Origin: Diphasiastrum complanatum
Taxonomy: Eukaryota; Streptophyta; Lycopodiopsida; Lycopodiales; Lycopodiaceae
Direction: 5' to 3'
Length of the DNA: 64,000 nucleotides
Assembly: GCA_029204225.1 (NCBI GenBank)
Contig: CM055094.1
Span: 31,917,841-31,981,840 of the forward strand
Shown here one piece after another: positions 51,730-63,100 of the stretch. Under the pieces are notes generated by a model that was given only the letters and a program-made list of their open reading frames with translations, ran no database searches and was not told the origin of the DNA. Position 1 is the first letter of the stretch, and every line of letters starts with the position of its first letter. A program made the position numbers and the translations under genes.

Positions 51730-52440
51730 TTTAAATTTAAAAAAATTACATCCGACGTGCACCCGACGTCAAGCAAAGAATTGTCTTCAACGACTTCCAA
51801 AAATATTTCTATCTGACGATTACATCTGATGACTTTGCGTCGGAAGTGCATCCGATGACTTGTTACAACAATTGCATCCACCAGTGTTGCATCCGATGTT
51901 GCATCCGCCAGTGTTGCATCCGACGACTTTGTATTACAACAGTGTGTAGTACTAGATGTTCCTGATGAACCGCACACCTATCAATTCCTTCTTGGAACGC
52001 CTTGGTTAGAAATGGTCGGAGTGATTCAAGATTGGAAGAAGAACAAAATAGTTTTTGGCAATAGAGATAGTAGAACCTCTGTTGATGTCGCAGGAAAGAT
52101 AAAACTTGCACATATTGAAGACGATTGGTCTTCAATTACTTATGATGACCCTGATAGTATCGATTCGACCATAAAGAGTCATTACATGCAGAGTACTGAT
52201 ATTATTAACTGGGGTCATGCTTTAGCAACTATCGATTGTGTCAATGCCACTAATAATAGCAAACACCTTGCATGGAATAAATTGGATGATCGATTGTTTG
52301 AGAGCACTATGCAATTTACATTTGTAATGGTTGACGATGATGGGTTGGTCGTTCCGATTGTCAGAGTGCTAGAAATTCCATTACTAGTTGGGGTTGCTAG
52401 GAAATGTGGCCTAAAAGTGATAAGTCATGCTATTCTCTGA
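51730..52440 (+). pseudogene. Ty3/gypsy protease-region remnant
   Basis: The open frame from about 51938 reads TYQFLLGTPWLEMVGVIQDW, then KKNKIVFGNRD. LLGTPWL followed by a short IQDWKKN segment is typical of the C-terminal end of gypsy aspartic proteases. The catalytic DxGA motif is not in the frame, so the N-terminal half is lost. The frame runs to 52440 with an acidic region of unknown role. Upstream, 51855-51935 holds a short repeat of GTTGCATCCGCCA-like units. Confidence 0.55.
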
Positions 52441-52572
52441 GAAATTGATAGATTTGGAATGAGTGTGATAGGTATTCAGGTATAAATATGTTGAATAGCA
52501 TCATGGGTTTAACAATTTGTGATAATGTTTATAATATTTGTATTAATGATTGAGAGTTTGACCAATGTACAT

Positions 52573-52700
52573 GATAGGTGTTGACATATTGTGCCGCACA
52601 TATGCCTTGCCGCAATTGCTTGTGGGTGATGATTCAGATAGGTGTTTACATATTGTGCCGCACAGATGCCTTGCCGCAATTGCTTGTGGGTGATGATTCA
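52573..52700. repeat. 64-bp tandem duplication
   Basis: The unit GATAGGTGTTGACATATTGT... at 52573-52636 is repeated at 52637-52700 with two or so differences. Because 64 is not a multiple of 3, it shifts the reading frame of the gypsy-like sequence. Confidence 0.95.
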
Positions 52701-52759
52701 GATTCAATTGATGCCTCCAAGTATGAATGGCCATTGGATACATTATTATCCTATGGTAG

Positions 52760-55509
52760 AGAGACTAGTTGACCCCATGTCCATGCCGACACGAGGATGG
52801 AAGGAGAAGAGTCCTCATGTAGAGAGACTAGTTGACTCAACCATGTCTATGCAACCACAAGGAGGGATGGAGAAGAGGCATCATCTCTTGCATTTCATTA
52901 TAGAATTGTGTTGCAAGCCTTCAGGGGTAGTCGTTGACCCATTTGTGGGTTTGGTTGGAAGCCTTGGAGTTTCGACCCTATTTTTGGCATTTCTGCCCAT
53001 ACTAGCACCTTTTGCGACAGAACTATAGAACATTGTATATATGTCCCAAAAATGACTATTTTAACTCAATTTTTCATCAAAGTCGTCAATTTTTTCTACA
53101 ATGAGCTCTAGATTCAATTCTCCTTGCAGTTTGGCGACCTTTCAATATTACTCTCACTGAAAATGGAGAATACGAAGTTTTCTAGACCCTATGAGCTTTC
53201 ACACACAAGTCTCAAAAAAAGTGAACAAAACTAGGCTACACTCAATGAAATCCGAAATACTTTCTAATCGTGAATAGTAGTACTACACACTGCATAGTGT
53301 GATTTGTAGTTTTCCACATAGTCAAATAGCAAGTTTCTTGAGAGAAGTCTCCTTCACAGACAATACTTTGCACACATAACTAGATAAGAAGCATGAAACT
53401 TCTCCACTCAATAAATTTTTGATCTGTTTGATGCTGCCTTGGCCTTTCTTATGCCTCCAAGATTGATGCTTCATTTTCCACTGAAGATTTATGTGCTTCA
53501 GCACTTGTAAAATAGCCAAAACAAAAAAATTTCTCACACCTTGCCTCTTCTAGCTTTCACCTCCCGTGAAGGACTTTCTCATTTCATTGCGGAGCCTATG
53601 ACAAGCATAATATGATAAGCAGACACGTAAGATCATTGGCGCTCTCTGATATCATGTCAACAATGCACATCACCGAACACAAGCAAAATCATAAGCTTGC
53701 ATAGCCATTATTGAAGAAATAAACCACAATACAATGAAAAAGAGAGAAAGTACAATAAAAATTCATCTAATGAGCCCAATAATGGCCTAGTTCACACTAG
53801 TCAAAGTCAATAGTGCCTAAATAGTATAGTAAACATTGTAATTCTATCAAAATCAATATAATTCATGTATGAAAATAACAAAATAATGCTAGGCATCAAA
53901 ACTTAGAAACTTGATGAATAGGATATCCAACAGAAGTCCATATATAATTATCTACGCTTTAAGACCAAAATGAATAGATCTTGTAATATGCATTTAAGTA
54001 GCTTGAACATTAAAAAAAGTTTGGCACCCAACAAAAGATCATCTACTTATACACAAACACACACAACTCAAATATAAACTAGCTCAAATATTAAAATAAT
54101 TTTGTTGTTGTTGAATCTAATACTCCGCAATATTTTCCATGAGGAAACATTTCAATTCAATATTATTAGGCGATATTTTCTATGAGGAAACATTTCAATT
54201 CGGCATTATTAGGCAAGGAAGCATCTATCCTCTTTTAAATCCAAGCCTTGCCAAATTTTAATCAAACAAGAGTGAACCTTGTATTTTTGCACCATCACCT
54301 ATTAATTAGGAAAACCAATGCATGAAGTGATAGTCTTAGAATCATTTGATATTATGCAATAAAATTTGAGGTGCTTACTTAGCTATGCCTTTGGGGGGGG
54401 GGGGGAGAGAGGAGAGAGAGATTACAACTTTGACTTTGAAAATAGATTTAACAAAGGGCTTTTGAGAAGATGGAAAGGTACAATGACTTTCCTATGCAAT
54501 GAAATAGTTTATGTTATGTAATACAAAAGGTTGCATGTGACACTTTTGAATCAAGGCAATAAAGAGATGTGGTGCTTCCATGATGCTCTAAAACGTAATC
54601 GAATGATGTATGTGTAGGATAATTTTTTAAAGTCATGCATGTGCTTGGTGATATCGTTGTTACACATAATAATTTGCACCAAAGAGTCCCCAATCATTGC
54701 CATATAGGGCTAAAAGCATGCATGTATGCAAAATTTCTATGTTTGCATACTAAGGTAACAATACGCTCTGCGATTTTCAAGCTTTTGCATTTTTTAATGT
54801 TAGAATTTTCACAAACTCGACCAACTTGAACATAGTTAGAGACTTTGTAAGGCATGGCCAAGTAAGTGCCATTTATTTCAAATTTGTTTTTGTTGTGACC
54901 ATTTGTTTGTTAAATACAATGAAGAATGTCTTTGAATAACACTCTACTCATGGTGGCAAGGGTTTCAACACCAAATATAACTATAATGGAAAGACCAATT
55001 GTCACTTAGACTCGCAATAGTTTCAAATTAGGGAGCTCCTAAAATAAGCATAATGCTTTTTGGTATTAAGCCATGGGATCACACAATCGAACTTGGGTGG
55101 AGTACACCAACAACTCACCACCTATGAGGGCTTCTAAAATAAATATAATTGAAAGGCCATCACTTAGACTCATGATAGTTTTAAATTAGAGGATTCGACA
55201 AACATCAAATGGAGAAGAAAGGATTGTCATTGGTTCAAAAAGAGAACTATCCACCTTTCTAGATCAAACTAGAGTTGCCATGTGACATATGGGCCCTTTG
55301 CTATAGTTAGGGGCAATTCGAGATAATCTCGTGTAACTGAATGAATTGCTTTTCAGCTAGAGTTGCAAGTCACAACTCAACTCAATGCAACAATAAAAAC
55401 AATCATTTCAAAATTCATAGAATCCAATTGACACAAAAGAGATAAAGCGAGGATAGAATCTCAGTTTTATAAGATTCCTATGAATGAACATGAAAAAGAT
55501 GAAAAGTGA

Positions 55510-55512
<3 letters not shown>
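52760..55512. other. No recognisable gene
   Basis: AT-rich sequence. GGAAACATTTCAATTC occurs twice about 60 bp apart (near 54140 and 54200), inside a local duplication of TATTTTC-ATGAGGAAACATTTC. A G-run of 10 with a short GA tract lies near 54392. No coding frame is recognised. Confidence 0.35.

Positions 55513-55559
<47 letters not shown>
55513..55559. repeat. (AG)23 microsatellite
   Basis: An uninterrupted AG run of 47 bp. Confidence 0.97.
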
Positions 55560-55562
<3 letters not shown>

Positions 55563-55822
55563 CACCTAATGACATTGAGATGCATTTGGATAAAGTCAAT
55601 GAATGATTGCCACAAGGAGTGGAATAAGCTCACAGGCTGTCCGTTTGCCTAGCCCTTTCATTTGCCGCCCATTTTTTAAACCTTGGCAAGTGAATTGACG
55701 AACCAGCCCCCTTTCAAACTTGGCTAGTAAGCGTTAAATGGAGGGTCGCAATATTTTGAATCCCTGTCCTACCATTGGTTTGTTTTTCTTAAATTGCTCG
55801 TGGCAACTCAACATGCCATTCA

Positions 55823-56179
55823 TTGTCCCCAAGTTCAAAAATTGGGCTTGAGTTGTCCGTACATGGCAAGGGTCTCATGCCACCTTATGTGTCACATGGT
55901 AACAACTCAACGAAAAGTGTGAGAGGGGGAGAGCCCCATTTTTCCTCCATCAAGGATTGCATCTTGGTTTCCAAGGGCCGCTTGAGCATGTGGGACCTAA
56001 GAAACTTTGGATGCCAAGCTAAGCAGATGATCTCCCTAAGGTATAGGAGAACTCTATTTTTGGAACTAGGCACATGCTTTGAAAATTTTAAAAAATTAGC
56101 AAAATTGGTTATGGGATATATCAACGCTATTGATTGGCACTTATTGAAGCATTGGTTAAAAAAAATGTGTAGGCAATAA
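55823..56179 (+). other. Unknown 118-codon open frame
   Basis: The frame begins MSPSSKIGLELSVHGKGLMP and has no recognisable motif. No splice support is seen and codon use is unremarkable. It may be a chance frame or part of a decayed gene. The rest of 55560-57111 has no other gene besides the short ORF at 56415. Confidence 0.2.
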
Positions 56180-56414
56180 AATCCGTGTTGCGCTTAGATA
56201 CACATCCGACATGTCGTTAAGTGAGACATTGAGATGCTCACTTAACCAACCACATCCGTTCGATTCGATTCCAGAGATGTGCACTGGGGGCAACCGGCAT
56301 TTAAAACATGTGCATGACCTAGTGAATGGAAGGCCTTTGGAAGGTTCTACCACATGGCAAGCCATGATTTGTGAGGGTTAATTGAACTAAGTGTCCCTAA
56401 AATAAAGGGAAGGG

Positions 56415-56651
56415 ATGGAGATGGAGAGAGAAAAATGTAGAGATGGAGATGGAGATGGAGATGGAGATGAGACAGACTCTGACAGAGACATTGATCCAAA
56501 GTCTCTGATATTGACTCTCACGAGAATTGATGATCTGCAGATCTTTTTGGTAAGATGCGCAGAAACTTGTACTTGTTGTAGCGGAAGCAGAGCAGCTGAG
56601 ACTGCCTCTTTATTAAGCTCTTATAGGTTCAAGAATCGAATTAGATTGTAG
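56415..56651 (+). other. Short ORF over a GGAGAT hexanucleotide repeat
   Basis: A 78-codon frame with an imperfect Asp-Gly repeat (GDGDGDGDE) encoded by GGAGAT units at about 56440-56470, then ordinary residues. It lies 460 bp upstream of the aldo-keto reductase start on the same strand. It could be a leftover exon; there is not enough evidence to call a gene. Confidence 0.2.
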
Positions 56652-57111
56652 CATGATTATGAAATTTAGGGAGGTCGGTCGAGTGTTCTTAGCTGATACG
56701 GCATGTTTGTGTTAAATTTATTCTCGAAGGGGACACATTCTTCTTTAAATTGCAAACAAAAGTTATGTTATTCTGGAAAAGTAAGAATCCGGAGCGTCGA
56801 TGGCAGAATTGTAAGGCAGAAAGTACAGAGGGAATCGGCATTCTTGCTTATTAATTGCAATTTTATGTTGATAAATCCGTGAGGGAGCATCTTTTGGTGT
56901 CTTTGAGGGTGGTGTCCCGATTCCAGAGCATATTTAGATTATGTTTATGGTCAGAATAGCTCTATTTTCAGTAGATGTGAAGAAAGATTGGCAAAGAAAC
57001 ATCGACATGAAAGATCTGGCATCTGGTACATCGAGTTGTTGAAGTTTTAATTCTTCAGAGGCTTTTTCGGTTGATCGTGCAAGTTTTAATTTTAGTTTAG
57101 ACAAGACAGGC

Positions 57112-60100
57112 ATGGATGTTCAGGCCTCGTTCAGCTTGAACACCGGAGCAAAGATCCCCGCAGTTGGTTTAGGAACATGGCAGACCGACGGCGCATCGTG
57201 CAAGGTCGCAGTGAGCACCGCTCTGGGGGTTGGATACAGGCATTTAGATTGTGCTCACCTTTATGGCAACGAAATAGAGGTAGGTCAAGCTTTAGCAGAT
57301 GCTTTGGGTGGCGGAATACCAGGCCTAAAGCGTGAAGATCTATTTGTGACTTCCAAGCTTTGGTGCACAACTAGTGCTTCTAAACGAGTGGAAATTTCCG
57401 TGGATATTTCTCTGAAGAATCTAGGAATGACTTATCTAGATCTTTATTTGGTGCACTGGCCGGATGTGTCCTCGTTGGCAGATGCCACAGATCCACCTCC
57501 CATGGCCTCTGGCGATCCCTCGAAGTTTTTAAGGCGGATGAAGTACACCTGGCTAGCTATGGAAAGCCTAGTGGAAAAAGGCAAAGCTGCTGCAATTGGA
57601 GTCAGCAACTTTAGTATTCCACAGTTGGAAGAGCTTCTCACGTTTGCAAACATCGTTCCTGCTGTGAATCAGGTATTTGGAAAAGATCTTTTACGGTTTT
57701 AAGTCAGGTATCTAGAAAGTATCTTTTATGGTTTTATTTATCTTCTTGTTTCAGCCATTTTTCCATGCAATAAATTTCACAATATAGCGAGTATGCATTG
57801 ACAGGCTCCCTTTGTCGAAACAGAATCTGCTGTAAGATTTCAAATTTTCAACTATGCTGGCCTAAGACGCAATCAACATAAGTATGATGAGACCATGAAG
57901 CTTTTAGAGAAATTTCTCCTCCCTATGATCAATAAAGAAAGGATTGAACCACGATAAAGTTTTGCTGTGACACTCTCTAGTGACAGTCTATTAGAAGATT
58001 CCCAGCAAATTACGTTAGATGATCATTGAGTCCTATAAGAGATCTTGCACGTCAATGCACGTCTAATGTTTGAGCTCTACTTTCAAGATGAAGACAACGT
58101 ATCTGAACATTGATTTTATTGATAAAATGCATCATCTTGGAAAGCTATTTGAAAAAGGTCTTAATGATTGGACTTGGATTTCCTCCTAATGATATAGTTG
58201 TGGCATTTAAGGTGGCATTGGTACTACTATAAGTTAACTATTTATTCAACAAATAGAACATGTAAAGTGGCAGTGAGATCTTTAATGTTCCTTTCAGTAC
58301 ATTGCTATATACTTCAGGTGCATTTTGTCATGAGATAAAGTGCATGGAACTTGTCCCATAGTATATAGTCGATTTATTGGTCGAAGGTTGTCTTGGGAAG
58401 AGGAAGTTTTTTCAAAATCTAGTGGAGTCTATTTAACAAGCATCAAACTCTAGATTTCTGGAGAATGTTGAGGTTATCGGAGTTGGTATCACAAAATAAC
58501 GCGTCAAAATTTTGGAATGACACCAATCACTTGCAGTTCATGAACATCAAAGGTGAGGGTTTTTCTTGGCAGATGAGATCTCAGATTTATAAGTTGAAGA
58601 TCTACGTCCTTTGAGAGTGCTCATATGCAAAAAAGGATTCTTTTTGATATGCAAAAGTTTAAAAGTGTTGCCATTCATGGATAGGTAAAGTGCAGAAATG
58701 ATGTTGTGATAAGGTCACAGGTGGTCTAATTGAAGTGAGACTGGAGCAAAGTGATCATAACTTGTAGAAAGAGCTGCAAGTCCAAAGAAGTGGCAAGAGT
58801 TCACTTTGAGGAACCCAATTTTAAATCATACTTAGAGTGCTTCTGCGTGTACCCCCCTCACCCCCTGAAGAGGAGATCCACAAGGGGTGAGGGGGTTGGC
58901 AAATGCCTTTCCGTGCATTTGTGTAGTTTCATAACATGGTATCCAAGCACTTTCTTGGTTGACCTACGTCACCCTTTTCTTGTTCTCCTCCTTTATGTTA
59001 GAATTAATGTTCACAATATTTTACCCCTAATGTTGTCATTTAGGTTAATTAGGATTATTGGGCCATGCCTGTGTGCTAATTCTTGGGGCCTTTATCTATA
59101 TTTAGTAAAGTCAAGTCAGAATTTAGCTAGACTCAAGTTCGAGATTCTAGTGCTTGATTTGGAGCACAAGTTTTGCTATAGATAGGTGTTCGTGCTTTTA
59201 CCATATATAGTCCAACTAAAATTGGAACTTCCTAGTAGAATGGGTCTCACTTGCTACACCACAAGAATGATCAACTATGACTTGGATGGTATCTAGGAAA
59301 TTTACTCAACAACTATAGCAAACAATCACTTTGATTGATCATAACTCCCAAGTGATATTAGTTCAAATAGACAAGCAAGGTTGTACCACATAACTTGGCT
59401 ACTATGGCATGGATAGAAACCAAATAATTTCAAAAACAAGAAGACACCTTGAATCTTTGTACTTGGATTGATTTTAATACAAAGCTTTAGTTTGCTCCCT
59501 AGTATCTTTGTCGTCCCAAACTGATACAAAAAGAAGCGGAGAGAAAATCCTTGTTGGAGAAGAACAATGTATGGTATATTCACCCGCTATCATCCAGTCC
59601 TAAAGCCCTAATTTCTTGTCTAGGCAATGAGTTAAGTTTTGTGCAAGTTGAAGTGATGAAATATGAGTTTATTTTATTTTTTCATGAGGAAGTACAAATT
59701 TTCTTTAATTGGGTCTTCTCTTGGATGCTAGCGTGCATCATGACCGAATCTTCCCTTCACCTTTGGAGAAGAGAAGCTCAATATGTTGGTCTTTGTACAA
59801 ATGTATGAAAACTAATGTGGATGTGCTTGTGCATGTGCATGTGCATGTGCATGTGATAAGCACCTACTCTTGGGCATCGACGAAGTGAGTAGTTTGTCAA
59901 CTCTATGCATGATGAAGTTGATTGTCTATGACTTTGATGGCAGACTCCACAGGTTTGAAGATTGGCGTCTCTTTTGTTATGTTAGTTAGCGTCCTAGGCA
60001 TGACATTGATATAGTTCTTTGTTGCTATGCCTTGATTGCCTGTTGGGACAATGTCTAATGTTTTGACAATCTTGTTAGGAATTAATGTTTATTTGGTACC

Positions 60101-63100
60101 CCTTAGTCTGAGTTTGGCCATGCCTACGTGCTATTTTAGGGGCCATTACTAATTTTAGTAAGTTGTATTATAGGAGTCATTACTATTTATAGTGAGCCAT
60201 TTTTCATTGCTCATGCATGTAGGTAACAAAATCCAAGGCCTAGCTATGGAGTATCATACCAACACAGTAAGCACACTATGAAAGCTTGAAAAAACCAGCT
60301 ATAGAGTAGAAGACAAGAGCAAGAGAGAGAGGACTTCAAAGCTCACACAAATGATTATTCAAAGAGTAGTAGGGCGTGGAAACCCCTCCAAACTAAGGGC
60401 CACTTTTAGCATGTAATGTATAGAGGTGGTGCCTTGCTAATTCTAGCTCTAGAACCCACATGGGTCCTCAACCTACTCGTTATTACTTGCCTAATTAGCA
60501 CAAGTCGGGTGTACTATGTACATAAATGTTTTACCCCCATGTCTTATGCACAACTTACAAGTTACAAGTATACAAGCCTTAAGGGGCAAAATAGGCATTT
60601 ATTTCAACAGTAGGTGGGTGCACTACTACTAGATTAGAACTTGTTTTACTACTTAGAAATACGTCTTGGGTCTTTACCCAAAATAGGTACGAATATTAGC
60701 AAATAGTTTTTTGTCTTTTGCTATTTCTTTTATGCTTTTAGCTTTTCACATAGATTAGGAAAGTATATATGTAGGTTGGCGCCCTGCCACAAAGTCATTC
60801 CAGTGTTCTAGAGCTTTGCTCAATTCTTCTATAATCTGAATTCTCTTTAATCTCTATGCTTGGTTTGTGTGAGTGCTAGTAAGACTAGTAAACTCCATCT
60901 AGAATTTGTATGACAAATTCTGACATAGTATTAGAGCAGGCTTTGTGACCGTGGAGCTGTCAAGATCCAAGAATTTTTCAGAAAGAGAGAGAGAGTTTGC
61001 TTTTGCAGGGTTGCAAGAAGAAGATTATTGGAGGTGCAGATTGCTGGTGGCTTGTAGGATCGCTGCCAGAACTGTTGATCGCTGAGCTGGAATCAAAGTC
61101 GTTGCTATTGTTTGCTGTCTATTGCAGTGCCGATCGCTGCCCGACAGATCCAAACTGTTGGTTTTCAGATCTGACAGATCCAAACTGCTAGTTTTCAGAT
61201 CTGACAGATCCAAACTGCTGTTTTTCAGATCTGATCGTTGTCTAAAGATCAGGCTTCATTGCTGGCAAACAGGTTGATCACTGGAAACAGACCAAATCGC
61301 TGTTGTTTAAAAACCTGATCGCTGCCAGATTGCTACTGTTTTGGATCTGATCTCTGCTGCTGCTGCTTCAGACCTGATCGTTGCCAGATTGCTACTGTTT
61401 CAGACCTGATCTTTGCGGCTACTGTTTCGGACCTGATCTCTGCCACATCGCTGCAGGGTTTTGGCTAATGTTTTTATTGAATTTGAAAAGATACTGATTG
61501 CTGAAAAATTAGGCTATAAACATCAGTATAATGGCAGGGTTGAACGATGCTATGTTGCCGGAGTCTAGCGAGCCAGATGGAACGAACTATAGTATATGGA
61601 AGTTCAAGATGCAAAATATTCTCCAGGATCGAGAATATTGGGAGATCGTCATAGGCGTCAAGATACCTCCTAACATTGAGAGGGAGTTGTGGAAGTATCA
61701 AAGATGTAGAAGAAAAGCTCATCATATTATCAACTTGTCGGTTAGAGATATGATCATTCCTCACATCAAAGATGTTACTAGACCTGAGGAGGCTTGGGAT
61801 ATACTGAAGAACTTGTATGAGACGGTAAATCAGTCATGAATCTTGTTCTTGACTAATAAGCTACACACATTGAAGATGGGTACATGTGAATCAGTAATGG
61901 ACTACTTTACTCGGGTAAAAGGTTTGAGAGGACAACTTATTGCAGTTGGAAAAAGAGTTCAAGATTCAATTTTAGTATCCATTATGCTTAATAGTCTACC
62001 TTGGCTTATCAAAATCGAAGTCCTACAAAGATCGTAGAGAATCGAACTCCAGAGGAAGCTTACACGGGGCAAAAACCAGATGTAAGTCATTTGAAATTGT
62101 TTGGAAGTATTGCTTATGCTAACATACCTAAGGATTCCAGAAGCAAATTGGATTCTAAGGCGACCAAGTGTTTATTCCTTGGATATGATAGTCAAGAGAA
62201 GGGATACAGGTTGTATGGCTTGGAGGGTAAGAAAGTCATCATAAGCAAGGATGTAATCTTTGATGAGGATGGAACTCATAAAGATACAAAGATACCTTAT
62301 GATAGGAAGCAAGATGGAGGAATTCCCATCTTCTGTGATGAGTCATTACAGGAGTCTGAATTGACACATGTATCGCCTACACCAATTCAAGTACCTGAAT
62401 CGGCTAGGCTTCAAAAGCAACATGAAGATCAGGATCGACATGAAGTTCAACAAGAGGATCATCGTAAGGATGGGGATGTACACTTTGCTTACATGGCTAC
62501 ATTGTTGAAAACCAAGGATCCATCTACTTTCAGGGGAAGTGGAGCCTACAGAAGAGCAAGCTACCAATATCTTTACCAAAAGGACATTGCAAAGAAAAAA
62601 TTCAAAAGTCAGAAGTTCATGAAACTTCTAGGAGTAATAGATAACAAAGTAAACATTTAAGGGAGAGTGTTAGGAATTAATATTTATTTGGTACCCCTTC
62701 GAAATACATCTTGGGTCTTTACCCAATATAGGTACTAATATTAGCAAATAGAGTTTTGTCTTTGCTATTTGCTTTATGCTTTTAGCTTTTCACATAGAGA
62801 GAGTATATATGTAGGCTGGCGCCCCGGCCACAAAGTCATTTTAATGTTTTAGAGCTTTGACGTGAAATCTGGTAGGTGTTTGCCATATGCCATAACCGAA
62901 TGATTCCTATCTGCTGATGCTCTCTGGTTAGCAAGCTCCTTGGTGCCAGCATCCTCACAACTTGCAAGAAAGATGAGTGCTTTAGAAAGAGCTTGACAGT
63001 GAAGTATCTTTTTGCGAGCTATATTTGGATGTTGACTATTTTTGGACATTGTTTGCGTTGAGAACTTGTAAGGAATTAAACGCAGGACATTGATTTTTCC

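Larger units (their letters stand above)
60073..62859 (+). mobile_element. Internally deleted copia element in the aldo-keto reductase intron
   Basis: The 5' LTR (60073-60925) starts TGTTAGGAATTAATG and ends TTCTGACA. A primer site mutated from the tRNA-Met type (TAGTATTAGAGCAGG) follows at 60926. The 3' LTR (62668-62859) starts TGTTAGGAATTAATATTT after a polypurine tract (AAGGGAGAG). It lacks 545 bp present in the 5' LTR and breaks off at AGAGCTTTG. The internal region has gag (61531 onward), then joins at about 62000 to the integrase C-terminal region and at about 62560 to the extreme pol tail. Protease, the integrase core and reverse transcriptase are gone, so it is a non-autonomous deletion derivative in the same orientation as the host gene. 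Confidence 0.85.

Noticed and set aside
54392-54402. G-run as a G-quadruplex
   Set aside because: A single run of G without three further runs nearby; not enough for a quadruplex call.
58853-58895. Rho-independent terminator
   Set aside because: No T-run follows the stem, and this is a eukaryotic nuclear context.
61144-61233. CRISPR-like array of 30-bp repeats
   Set aside because: The units are directly adjacent with no spacers, lie in a plant retrotransposon leader and have no cas genes.
62849-63049. Minus-strand 66-codon frame as a gene
   Set aside because: No motif and it spans the end of the truncated 3' LTR.
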